A stretch of 21,613 nucleotides of DNA from Candidatus Segatella intestinihominis (lineage in GTDB: Bacteria > Bacteroidota > Bacteroidia > Bacteroidales > Bacteroidaceae): NCBI GenBank assembly GCA_900548535.1, contig URLG01000046.1, forward strand, positions 1-21,613, read 5' to 3'. Both the position numbers and the translations under genes were made by a program. The notes under the pieces are model-generated. The model was not told where the DNA came from. It saw nothing but the letters and a program-made list of their open reading frames with translations, and made no database searches. Positions 8,942 to 17,191 of the stretch are shown piece after piece. Numbering within the stretch: the stretch's first letter is position 1; the number at the start of each line of letters is the position of its first letter.

Positions 8942-10600
8942 ATGAAAAGAATAATTAGTCTCTATACATTCTGCATGCTGACTATAACAATGCATGCCCA
9001 ATTTATGGTGAATGGACACCAAGCAGCATATGACGCATCAACTAATACTTATCTCATCAGTATTGGGGAGAAGAGTTTTCAAACTGACTTTCAATCAGAT
9101 ATTACTCTAGAAAAAGATTCTCTCTGGACAGAAATATCTATAGATAATATTCCTGTGAATGACAGTTACACCTTTAAGAATATAGAAGGTGGCAAGAAAT
9201 ATTCACTGAATGGTAAAAGAAATGGAGTTACCTTTAGTTCATATATTACCTTTACATCTCTCCCTATCATCAACTTAGCGGGAGATTTTGGATATGATTA
9301 TGCCAATGGTAGCATAGAAATCATGCTGCCCACATCAGCAAATAGTGAACATTCTCTCATCAAAGCAAAATGGAGAGGAGGATCCACAAACTATTATGAC
9401 AGACATAAAAGAAACTATAAAATTAAGACACTGAACGAAAAAGGAAAAAGCAAGGATATATCATTCCTTGGACTAAGAGAAGACAACAACTGGATTTTAG
9501 ATGCAGGACAAATAGACTTGTTCAGGCTGAGAAACAGAATAGCTACCGAGATATGGCAAGATATGAGCACCAAGCCTTATTATGCAGACAAGGAACCAAA
9601 GGCACAAAGTGCGGTTAATGGAAAAGTAGTAGAGGTGATTCTCAACCATCAATATGCAGGAATCTATTCGCTGACAGAAGCTATGGACAGAAAGCAAATG
9701 AAACTAAAAAAATATGATAGCAAAAATCAAGAGTTTCATGGTATGCTTTGGAAAGCCAGCGAATGGGGAAATGCTTTGTTCTGGGGAACAGAAGGTGAAT
9801 ATGACAACAACTCAGAAACATGGAATGCCTTCGAGGTAAAATATCCAGATATAGAAGATGTATGTCCCACCGACTACAGCCTACTATATCAGGCTATAGA
9901 TTTTGTGGCAACTAGTGATGACGATACTTTCAAATCACAAGTTGCCCAATACTTCGACATTCCTGTTCTTATAGACTATTACATCTTCCTGCAATTTACC
10001 AATGCTGTAGATAATACTGGCAAGAATATGTACTGGGCTATCTATGACCAAGCTCAAGACAAGAAAATGACACTGGCTGTATGGGATTTGGACGCAACAG
10101 TAGGCAGTAATTGGTCTACCAATCCACTTCATCCAGATTATGTTAAGCCAGATAATAACTTAGCCATCATGAACTTTTATATCTATAACAGACTCTTATC
10201 ACTTAATGTTGATGGATTTAAGGAAAAAGTAGCTCTCAGATATAAAGAGTTGAGACAAGACAAATTGAGTTTGAGCGCTTTACTAGATAGATATAATAGC
10301 TACTATCGGAAGTTAGCTCAAAGTGGCGCAGCTAAAAGAGAAGAAAATAGATGGAGCAAAGATACCGACCTGAATGGTAATGAACTAAACTTTGAGCAGG
10401 AAATATCATATATCAATCAATGGATAGAAACAAGATTAGCCTATCTAGACCAATCTTTACTTTCTGCATCTACAGGTATCAATAATACAATTTTAGACTA
10501 TCAAGCAAAACAATGCATATACAATATACAAGGACAAAGACTAGATAAAATTCCATCACAAGGAGTTTACATCATAAACGGTAAAAAGTACATCAAATGA
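8942..10600 (+). CDS. secreted CotH-family kinase-like protein with short C-terminal surface tail
   Basis: A 552-residue protein with a signal peptide (MKRIISLYTFCMLTITMHAQ). An N-terminal beta-rich region (~21-105) precedes a CotH kinase domain (~108-505). Landmarks are AKWRGGST (~142-149) and RNYKIKT (~157-163), equivalent to the family RGRGNST...KPYKIK block; FLGLREDNNWILDA; NHQYAGIYSLTEAMDR; VLIDYYIFLQFTNAVDNTGKN with D357 at the likely catalytic position; and AVWDLDATVGSNW with metal-binding D382/D384. CotH proteins are atypical kinases related to the secretory Fam20 group. The last ~40 residues (YNIQGQRLDKIPSQGVYIING..) form a short tail common on Prevotella surface proteins and reminiscent of T9SS sorting domains, though shorter. 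Substrate unknown; a neighbouring surface protein or glycan is possible. The stop overlaps the next start by four bases (ATGA). Confidence 0.82.
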   Translation: MKRIISLYTFCMLTITMHAQFMVNGHQAAYDASTNTYLISIGEKSFQTDFQSDITLEKDSLWTEISIDNIPVNDSYTFKNIEGGKKYSLNGKRNGVTFSSYITFTSLPIINLAGDFGYDYANGSIEIMLPTSANSEHSLIKAKWRGGSTNYYDRHKRNYKIKTLNEKGKSKDISFLGLREDNNWILDAGQIDLFRLRNRIATEIWQDMSTKPYYADKEPKAQSAVNGKVVEVILNHQYAGIYSLTEAMDRKQMKLKKYDSKNQEFHGMLWKASEWGNALFWGTEGEYDNNSETWNAFEVKYPDIEDVCPTDYSLLYQAIDFVATSDDDTFKSQVAQYFDIPVLIDYYIFLQFTNAVDNTGKNMYWAIYDQAQDKKMTLAVWDLDATVGSNWSTNPLHPDYVKPDNNLAIMNFYIYNRLLSLNVDGFKEKVALRYKELRQDKLSLSALLDRYNSYYRKLAQSGAAKREENRWSKDTDLNGNELNFEQEISYINQWIETRLAYLDQSLLSASTGINNTILDYQAKQCIYNIQGQRLDKIPSQGVYIINGKKYIK

Positions 10601-11889
10601 GCAATAATAGAATCATCAATATCGCAACCATAGCATACTTGGCTTTTCTGCTTATCATTCTAGCCATATTTGGCTATACTCGAACGAATGATACAGATGG
10701 ATATTTGGAATATGGCCAAGTATGCCTGCATCAAGGAGAAGCATATCCATGTAGTACTCTTATTAAGGGCACTCCTTTTATATGGAACATTGGCTCCATC
10801 AACTTAATAGTATTTTCACTTTGGTTGTTTGGTAGTTTCTATCCGATACTTGTTTTGATGTGTATATGTAAAGCTCTGACAGCATGGCTGATAGCCAGAA
10901 TTGCCCAATATATAAGCAATGACAATATAGCCATTGCTACACTCTTCATATATATTTTATATCCCAACAACTGGGGGCAATCCACTACATTGCTTAGTGA
11001 AATCCCCATGATATTTTTGGCTTTACTTTCACTATATATCCTATTGAGCAAAAACAAAGTATACACACTCATCCTTTCGGGCGTCATCATGGCTTGGGCC
11101 AACTGGTTTCGCCCTATAGCAGTACTCTTCATCATTTCCCTATTCATCTATATCTTCTTATTTCAAAGAAAAGAGATATGGAAGAAAAGCATTCCTTTCT
11201 TAATAGGATGTGGAAGTATGCTAATATTGTTTGGCACAGAATGCTATCACCGAACAGGCTACTTTGTATATCAATGTGACTCATTCTGGTATAATATGGC
11301 AGATGATGCCTATAGTGGCGCCACCCCTGATCCACATTTTGGTGAACCTCTCTTCAAAAAAGGCACACCTAGATATATAGAAAATATGCAAGACAAAACT
11401 TGTTTTGAATGTCGTGAGATTTGGAAGCAAAGATGCATACCATGGCTATTGAACCATAAAATGGAATATCTTTCAAAGATTCCATATAGACTATATTATA
11501 TGTATCAGAACGACATAGATAATATGGCAGCATTCTTACCCAATAAGCAAAAAGCTGAAGATAACTATATAGTATTACCCTACAGAAATATCATACAAGA
11601 AATAGGCAATCTGAGCAATGCTCAATACCTGGCATTATTATGTACTGTTTATTATTATCTTATCTTACTGACAGCTTTGCTTGGCGGAGTTTACGTCATC
11701 TATAAAAAGTTATGGCAACAGGGATTCCTGCCTTTATTTATACCCATATTTGGTACGCTCAGCCTAGTTTTGCTAGTACAGGGCGAAACAAGATTTAAGG
11801 CTCCCTATATGCCATTTGTCATGATGCTCTCAGCATACTGTATTATGTGGATAAATAGCAAACTCAACAATTATAAGAAAAAACTATAG
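10597..11889 (+). CDS. polytopic membrane glycosyltransferase, GT39/ArnT-like (GT-C fold)
   Basis: A 430-residue protein with roughly ten to twelve membrane segments. After the first helix, loop 1 contains NDTDGYLEYGQ (D32 and D34), matching the acidic catalytic site of GT-C enzymes. STTLLSEIPMIFLALLSLYIL (~129-149) resembles the SE-P motif found in ArnT/PMT-like proteins, and ANWFRPIAVLFI is also typical of the group. A periplasmic loop (~235-335) is rich in charged and aromatic residues. Such enzymes transfer a sugar from a polyprenyl-phosphate donor to lipid A, glycans or proteins on the outer face of the inner membrane. Acceptor unknown. The start overlaps the CotH-like gene by four bases, so their products are likely made together. 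It is the last gene before a possible internal promoter. Confidence 0.78.
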   Translation: MSNNRIINIATIAYLAFLLIILAIFGYTRTNDTDGYLEYGQVCLHQGEAYPCSTLIKGTPFIWNIGSINLIVFSLWLFGSFYPILVLMCICKALTAWLIARIAQYISNDNIAIATLFIYILYPNNWGQSTTLLSEIPMIFLALLSLYILLSKNKVYTLILSGVIMAWANWFRPIAVLFIISLFIYIFLFQRKEIWKKSIPFLIGCGSMLILFGTECYHRTGYFVYQCDSFWYNMADDAYSGATPDPHFGEPLFKKGTPRYIENMQDKTCFECREIWKQRCIPWLLNHKMEYLSKIPYRLYYMYQNDIDNMAAFLPNKQKAEDNYIVLPYRNIIQEIGNLSNAQYLALLCTVYYYLILLTALLGGVYVIYKKLWQQGFLPLFIPIFGTLSLVLLVQGETRFKAPYMPFVMMLSAYCIMWINSKLNNYKKKL

Positions 11890-11899
11890 AAAATAGTAT

Positions 11900-11928
11900 C
11901 TTTTTCAAAGAATTATAACTATCTTTGC
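11900..11928 (+). promoter_or_regulatory. possible internal promoter before the last three glycosyltransferases
   Basis: The bases TATCTTTGC at 11920-11928 fit the Bacteroidota -7 consensus TAnnTTTG exactly. The -33 side is weak: a T-run at 11901-11905 is only ~15 bases upstream, instead of about 20. The 44-base gap is the largest in the + strand cluster. Transcription from this element would start at about 11932-11936, at or next to the ATG at 11933, so the RNA would be nearly leaderless. Confidence 0.4.
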
Positions 11929-11932
11929 ATCT

Positions 11933-12925
11933 ATGAAATTGAGCATCATCATACCAGTATATCAAACGCAAGACACTATTGATAGATGTATAGAGAGTAT
12001 CTTGCAACAATCATTCACCGACTATGAGATAATCCTCGTAGACGATGGATCAGATGACGAATGCTCTCTGCTTTGCGACAAATATTCGCAAAAAGATAGG
12101 AGAATAACTACTATCCATAAGAAAAATGGCGGATTAAGCGATGCTAGAAATACAGGTATCAAGCATTCCAAAGGAGAGTATATCACCTTTATAGACAGCG
12201 ATGATGCTATCCAAAACGACACATTGCAAGCATTGATGGACGAAATCAACAAATATCCTGAAACAGATGTTTTGGAATATCCCATTATGGAAAGAATAGG
12301 GCATCCACACAAAGAACAACTGCTGGCATTCACTCCTCGCAATTACAACAACTGCTGGGAGTATTGGCTCAATGAACAAGCTTATCTTCATACTTATGCT
12401 TGCAACAAAATATTCAGAAGATGCTTATTCAAGAACGTCTCCTTTCCAAAAGGCAAAACCTTTGAGGATGTACAAACCATCCCCTTTCTAATAGGTCTAA
12501 TCCCTAAGGAAGGAACTTTCCAACAGAAAGTAAAGATAAGAGTTACCAACAAAGGCTGCTATCTATATTACTGGAACAATAAGGGAATAACAGCTAGCGC
12601 CAAATACGAAGATTTGCTCAGTCTATACATAGGACAGAGCATGGCACTTATCCACACATTCAAGACAATAGGTAATCGAGAGGATATTATGCAGAAATAT
12701 CAACTTTCTATCAACATTTATCTGACGCAGATATTAAATGTTTTGATGGACCTCTTCGAGATATCAGGAAAATATGAGAATTGTGCTCCACTTATCAAAT
12801 ATACCAAGTTGATAAATAACAAAGGACTAATCAATTCTCTAAAACTCAAGTTATTATTAATTATAGGATATAAAAGATTATGCAAACTCAACAGACTTAT
12901 ACACAAGATATACAGGCACCACTAG
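11933..12925 (+). CDS. family 2 glycosyltransferase
   Basis: A 330-residue GT-A enzyme with a complete GT2 signature: LSIIIPVYQTQDTIDRCIESIL at the N-terminus, the nucleotide-binding LVDDGSDD (D37/D38), NGGLSDARNTGI, and a normal metal-binding DSDD (D88-S-D90). The C-terminal region (~200-330) is basic and amphipathic and could touch the membrane. It resembles transferases from O-antigen and capsule loci that use nucleotide sugars in the cytoplasm. Sugar and linkage cannot be predicted. The gene's 3' end overlaps the next GT2 gene by 46 bases. A -7-like promoter element lies directly before its ATG. The DNA is AT-rich like the preceding genes. Confidence 0.92.
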   Translation: MKLSIIIPVYQTQDTIDRCIESILQQSFTDYEIILVDDGSDDECSLLCDKYSQKDRRITTIHKKNGGLSDARNTGIKHSKGEYITFIDSDDAIQNDTLQALMDEINKYPETDVLEYPIMERIGHPHKEQLLAFTPRNYNNCWEYWLNEQAYLHTYACNKIFRRCLFKNVSFPKGKTFEDVQTIPFLIGLIPKEGTFQQKVKIRVTNKGCYLYYWNNKGITASAKYEDLLSLYIGQSMALIHTFKTIGNREDIMQKYQLSINIYLTQILNVLMDLFEISGKYENCAPLIKYTKLINNKGLINSLKLKLLLIIGYKRLCKLNRLIHKIYRHH

Positions 12926-13860
12926 TAAGTTTTATCATCACCACTTACAACCTGCCTATCCAATATGTCAAAGAATGCATTGACAGCATTCTCCAGCTCT
13001 CACTCAATGCCAAGGAGAGAGAAATCATCTTGGTGGATGATGGCAGCGACATCTGTCCACTCAACGAAATGGCAGAGTACTTGCAGCATATCATCTATCT
13101 GCGCCAACCTAACCAAGGAGTTAGCGTGGCTCGAAACTATGGTATGCAAATAGCCAAAGGGAACTTTATACAGTTTGTGGATGGTGATGACTATCTGATT
13201 CAAACTGCCTATGAACATTGTCTGGATATCGTTAGATACCACCAACCAGACATAGTTACCTTCAACTTTGCCAATAGCAAGGCTAAAGAGGAAATTCCTT
13301 ACGAACTCCCTACTCCTATCTCAGGAACGGAATATCTGAACAAGCACAATCTGCACGGATCTGCTTGTTCCTATATATTTAGACACAACATCATCGGTAG
13401 CCTCCAGTTTACTCCAGGCATCGTATATGGAGAAGATGAGGAATTTACCCCTCAGCTGTTCCTGCGTGCCGAAAGAATTTTCAAGATGGATACTGCTGCT
13501 TATTTCTACAGGGAAAACCCAGACTCTGTGAGCCATCAGATAGATAAGGAAATGGTAAATCTGCGCATGAACAATAACCTACAGGTTATCCTCAAACTGC
13601 AAAGCAAGCTAGATGCCATCCCTGTCGGTGAGCGCCAAGCTCTCAATCGCAGAATAGCCCAACTCACTATGGACTATCTCTACAACAACATCAGGATGAA
13701 ACATAGTTTGATAGCCCTCAATAAGGCAATAGCTGAACTAAGACAACATGGACTTTATCCACTTCCCGACAAGGATTATACCAAGAAGTATACTATGTTC
13801 AGAAAGATGATAGGTACTTATGTTGGAAGAATAGCCCTCTTGTTTTTCATTAAGAAATAA
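12880..13860 (+). CDS. family 2 glycosyltransferase
   Basis: A 326-residue GT2 enzyme. The conserved core begins at PLVSFIITTYNLP (residue ~14), continues with ILVDDGSD (D53/D54), NQGVSVARNYGM and FVDGDDYL (metal-binding D101-G-D103), and includes GEDEEFTPQLFLRA (~183), with acids at the usual catalytic-base position. The ATG at 12880 lies inside the previous gene; no later ATG precedes the conserved core, so this start with its 46-base overlap is the only plausible one and suggests translational coupling. The downstream GT-B gene begins 12 bases after the stop. Together with the two other GT2 enzymes and the GT-B enzyme it probably builds one cytoplasmic lipid-linked oligosaccharide. Specific sugar unknown. 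Confidence 0.92.
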   Translation: MQTQQTYTQDIQAPLVSFIITTYNLPIQYVKECIDSILQLSLNAKEREIILVDDGSDICPLNEMAEYLQHIIYLRQPNQGVSVARNYGMQIAKGNFIQFVDGDDYLIQTAYEHCLDIVRYHQPDIVTFNFANSKAKEEIPYELPTPISGTEYLNKHNLHGSACSYIFRHNIIGSLQFTPGIVYGEDEEFTPQLFLRAERIFKMDTAAYFYRENPDSVSHQIDKEMVNLRMNNNLQVILKLQSKLDAIPVGERQALNRRIAQLTMDYLYNNIRMKHSLIALNKAIAELRQHGLYPLPDKDYTKKYTMFRKMIGTYVGRIALLFFIKK

Positions 13861-13872
13861 GACTTCGCTGAT

Positions 13873-14985
13873 ATGAAAATACTATTAATGGGAGAATACA
13901 GTAATGTACATGCTACCCTGGCCGATGGACTCCGGAAGCTGGGGCATCAAGTTACTGTAGTATCCAATGGTGACTTTTGGAAGAATTATCCACGAGATAT
14001 CAACATGGCTCGACGTCCAGGAAAGCTGGGTGGAATCTTACTTTTACTGAAGTTATACACAATTGTGCATAAACTGCGTGGATATGACATCGTGCAACTT
14101 ATCAACCCTATGTTCTTGGAGTTGAAAGCTGAGCGTATCTTCCCTATTTATCGCTATCTACGCCGTCATAATAAGAAGGTGATATTGGGCGGATATGGCA
14201 TGGATTACTATTGGGTAAAAGTATGTTGCGATGATAAACCATTGAAATACAGCGATTTTAATATGGGAGAGGAATTGCGCTTCACTGCTGATGCTGAAAA
14301 AGAAAAGAAAGACTGGCTGGGTACTGCCAAGGAACGTCTGAACCGCATGATAGCTGAAGACTGCGACGGAATCGTGACAGGACTGTATGAATACTGGGCA
14401 TGTTATCAACCTAGTTTTCCACAAAAAACCACGTTTATCCCCTTTCCTATCAAAACTTATGCACACCCTGAGGATATTCCCGACAGCATACCAGAAAAGG
14501 TAAAACTATTCATCGGTATCAACAAAAGCAGAAGCGAATACAAAGGCACCGACATCATGCTGAAAGCTGCCCAAGCCATCCAGAAGAAATATCCAGAAAA
14601 GGTAGAACTAAGGATAGCAGAAAACATCCCCTTTAAAGAATATGTGGAAATGATGAATGGCAGCGATGCCATCCTAGACCAGCTCTACAGCTACACCCCA
14701 TCCATGAATCCACTGGAAGCAATGGCCAGGGGAATCATCTGTGTGGGAGGTGGAGAACCGGAGAATTATAAGATTATACACGAAGATAAGCTGAAACCTA
14801 TCATCAATGTTCAGCCCTGCTATGAAAGCGTGTACAAAGAACTTGAACGACTCGTACTGCATCCTGAGCTGATACCACAGCTCAGGAAAGACAGTATCGG
14901 ATACGTGAATAAGCACCATGAGTATATCAAGGTGGCAAGAAGTTATGAACAGTTTTATCAAAAGATTTTAGGAACCCATGAGTAA
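13873..14985 (+). CDS. GT-B glycosyltransferase (GT4/group 1 type)
   Basis: A 370-residue glycosyltransferase. The N-terminal Rossmann half starts MKILLMGEYSNVHATLADGLRKLGHQVTVVSNGD, typical of GT-B enzymes, with GYDIVQLINPMFLEL and KKVILGGYGMDYYW following. The C-terminal half binds the nucleotide sugar: KLFIGINKSRSEYKGTDIMLKAA (~208-230), ELRIAENIPFKEYVEMMNGSDAILDQLY, then NPLEAMARGIICVGGGEPE with two glutamates (E282 and E295) in the donor-binding loop. No membrane segment is seen. Last gene of the long + strand cluster; its stop codon sits in the loop of a terminator hairpin. Related genes are common in Bacteroidota capsule and LPS loci. Substrate unknown. Confidence 0.88.
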   Translation: MKILLMGEYSNVHATLADGLRKLGHQVTVVSNGDFWKNYPRDINMARRPGKLGGILLLLKLYTIVHKLRGYDIVQLINPMFLELKAERIFPIYRYLRRHNKKVILGGYGMDYYWVKVCCDDKPLKYSDFNMGEELRFTADAEKEKKDWLGTAKERLNRMIAEDCDGIVTGLYEYWACYQPSFPQKTTFIPFPIKTYAHPEDIPDSIPEKVKLFIGINKSRSEYKGTDIMLKAAQAIQKKYPEKVELRIAENIPFKEYVEMMNGSDAILDQLYSYTPSMNPLEAMARGIICVGGGEPENYKIIHEDKLKPIINVQPCYESVYKELERLVLHPELIPQLRKDSIGYVNKHHEYIKVARSYEQFYQKILGTHE

Positions 14986-15002
14986 ATCATGAGTTCCTTT
15001 TT
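14970..15002 (+). terminator. intrinsic terminator of the + strand glycan operon
   Basis: The arms 14970-14981 and 14987-14998 pair over 12 positions with one mismatch, leave a five-base loop, and are followed by a run of T (14998-15002). The stop codon of the GT-B gene (14983-14985) lies in the loop, so the terminator overlaps the coding end. It closes the cluster just before the convergent GH97 gene. The other strand has only a broken T-run, so bidirectional action is less likely. Confidence 0.8.
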
Positions 15003-15004
15003 CT

Positions 15005-17026
15005 CTATTCTACTATAGCTGTCCAGCCGCCACCTGGAGCCAGATGTATCTGCAACTTATCACTGTTGGTAACTTGTTGATAAGTATGTTTATAATCAGT
15101 AGCCTCACGATCGGCATTAATTCCATCGGCAAAGATATTTGCCCTGCCATTCAGTTTTTCCAATTTATTGGTCTTCTCATTCATTTTCATTAATAGGGAA
15201 AGGTCGACGGTAAGGTCACGAGCCTGCCAATTGTTTATCGCAGCAATATACCATCTGGCACCCTTTCTCTTGGCTACTACCACATATTCGCCCAGTTTGC
15301 CATCCAAAGGAACCACCTGATCGTAAACAGTTGGTATCTGCGCTATGAAATCAGTACACTCCTGATTTTGCATATACTTCGTTGGACTGTCGGCAAGCAT
15401 CTGCAAAGGAGCATCAAAGATGGTATACATTGCCATCTGGTGAACTCTTGTGCCCTGGCTCATCGGATGGTCGTTATTGCCGAAGAACTGCGAGCGAACG
15501 GCATTCACCATGGCTCCAGGTGTATAGTCGAAACTACCTGGCAAGGCACGGAGGAAAGGAATCGTCACATCATAACGTGGCTGATCGTGCAAAGGACCAT
15601 CACCTACACGAGGCTCCCACTTGGAATTCTCCAAGCCCTTCACACCCTCAAAATTCACGATGTTAGGATAAGCAAACTGTACGCCAAACGGGCGCATGCC
15701 ATGGAGATCGAGCAAAAGATGATGCTTTGCTGCACATTCAGCTACCTCGTATACAGAATTGATGGCCTTCTGGTCATCCCGGTCAAAGAAATCCACCTTG
15801 AATCCCTTGACACCCATATCTCCATAATGCTTCATGATTTCCTCCATCTTCTCATGACCACGCTGAATCAAATTGCGCCATGAAGACCAGAGAATCACTC
15901 CTACCCCATTCTGCTTGGCATAATCGATGATGCCCGCCATATCCATCTTGTCTGAGAAGATGAGCAAATCCTCAGGGTCGCTCCATCCCTCATCGATGAT
16001 GATATACTCCAAGCCATTCTTCTTGGCGAAATCCACAAAGTACTTATAAGTTTCGGTATTTATCCCTGCACGGAAGTCAACACCAGTGATATTGGTATTA
16101 TTCCACCAATCCCAAGCCACTTTTCCCGGCTTGATCCACGAGGTATCCTTGATTCTACACTGAGGTCCCAACAGTTTGGCTATATCGTTACCCACCAACT
16201 GCTTGTCTTCATCTGTTACCAATACAATGCGCCAAGGCAACCGGGTTACCTTTTCTGCTATATAATTGGCACGCTCTGTGGGTACCAGATTCAAACGGTT
16301 ATATCCACCTATCTCCTCCTTTAACGGATAAGGAGGAAAGGCTGCATGCAGCGAATAAGCGGAAGAAGCATGAGATGCTGAAGCTGTAGAAGCAGCTGTA
16401 GTAGAAGTACCCTTCAAAAGATACATACCCGGATAGTTTTCCACATCAGACTCCATTACTACAGCCTTCTTCCCTTCAGGTAAGCAAACAGCAAGAGGGG
16501 TAATGGCAAGAGAATCCTGATACATCTTAGACAGTGGAGCCTCGTCATAATAAGATTCGAAGGAATAACACCAGCGCTCCCCTTCCCGATTATCATTTAC
16601 GTAGGGTACAAAACTCTGATAATCGCCGGCAAAGCGATACTCGGAAGTTTCATTAACAACCTTGTTGATCATTTTCTTAGGAATGATGCGATAAGCAGCA
16701 GCATTCAGATAAACCCGGAATTCCACATCATATCCGTTGCAGGAAAGAAGCAATTGCTGATAGCCACCATTATCATCGTTCTTATAATTATGAACGGTAA
16801 CCTTGCGCACTTTAGGATTCACGCCAAAGGTCTGTCTATCAGTTTGTAAGGAGATAACGGAAGGTTTCAAAACCAGAGTTTTCCCCTTGGTGATATCCCA
16901 AGTTATCGACTTATCCACATTGATGTTGACAACCATATCACCTAATAATGATTGAACGGTATATACTTTCGCCGACAAAGGCAGGCAGCATAAAGCCAGA
17001 ATGGGAGTGATTAATTTTGCATTCAT
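15005..17026 (-). CDS. glycoside hydrolase family 97 (alpha-galactosidase/glucosidase type)
   Basis: A 673-residue secreted or periplasmic glycosidase with a signal peptide (MNAKLITPILALCCLPLSA). The order is the usual GH97 one: an N-terminal beta-sandwich (~20-290), a TIM barrel (~300-550) and a C-terminal beta domain. Barrel landmarks are WDWWNNTNITGVDFRAGIN, EYIIIDEGWSD, FKVDFFDRDDQ (D412) and NIVNFEGVKGLENSKW (E460, E465). The KVDFFDRDD block suggests the retaining clade, in which an Asp is the nucleophile (as in the Bacteroides alpha-galactosidase BtGH97b), rather than the inverting SusB-type alpha-glucosidase. The exact acid/base is uncertain. An Ala/Ser/Thr-rich stretch at ~207-224 is unusual. 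No Sus-type transporter genes are next to it. The stop is TAG. Confidence 0.9.
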   Translation of the reverse strand: MNAKLITPILALCCLPLSAKVYTVQSLLGDMVVNINVDKSITWDITKGKTLVLKPSVISLQTDRQTFGVNPKVRKVTVHNYKNDDNGGYQQLLLSCNGYDVEFRVYLNAAAYRIIPKKMINKVVNETSEYRFAGDYQSFVPYVNDNREGERWCYSFESYYDEAPLSKMYQDSLAITPLAVCLPEGKKAVVMESDVENYPGMYLLKGTSTTAASTASASHASSAYSLHAAFPPYPLKEEIGGYNRLNLVPTERANYIAEKVTRLPWRIVLVTDEDKQLVGNDIAKLLGPQCRIKDTSWIKPGKVAWDWWNNTNITGVDFRAGINTETYKYFVDFAKKNGLEYIIIDEGWSDPEDLLIFSDKMDMAGIIDYAKQNGVGVILWSSWRNLIQRGHEKMEEIMKHYGDMGVKGFKVDFFDRDDQKAINSVYEVAECAAKHHLLLDLHGMRPFGVQFAYPNIVNFEGVKGLENSKWEPRVGDGPLHDQPRYDVTIPFLRALPGSFDYTPGAMVNAVRSQFFGNNDHPMSQGTRVHQMAMYTIFDAPLQMLADSPTKYMQNQECTDFIAQIPTVYDQVVPLDGKLGEYVVVAKRKGARWYIAAINNWQARDLTVDLSLLMKMNEKTNKLEKLNGRANIFADGINADREATDYKHTYQQVTNSDKLQIHLAPGGGWTAIVE

Positions 17027-17125
17027 GACTAAGTTATTTATTTGTTTATCTAATGGTTATGTTCCTCTAACTTTTTCTTAACTTCCCCATATGCGAAAGT
17101 TCAGTACCTAATATAAATTATGAGG

Positions 17126-17181
17126 AAAAAGTTCCGTTCTACGGAATGTGGCTAGCGTTCATTATTCGCAGAACGGAACTT
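17126..17181 (-). terminator. intrinsic terminator of nadA
   Basis: The arms 17129-17140 and 17170-17181 are a perfect 12-base inverted repeat. Pairing continues inward to about 17149/17161 with one mismatch and a few wobbles, leaving a loop of about 11 bases. On the - strand the stem is followed by TTTTT and begins about ten bases after the nadA stop codon. It separates nadA from the GH97 gene 165 bases downstream, so GH97 probably has its own promoter, although I saw no clear TAnnTTTG element before it. Confidence 0.82.
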
Positions 17182-17191
17182 CTTGATCAAT

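Noticed and set aside
15368..15883. Open frame of 171 codons on the + strand inside GH97
   Set aside because: Antisense to the catalytic barrel of a clear GH97 enzyme; no domain seen.
17129..17181. Inverted repeat considered as ends of a small mobile element
   Set aside because: The arms are separated by only 29 bases, show continued pairing, and are followed by a T-run directly after nadA, so it is a terminator.
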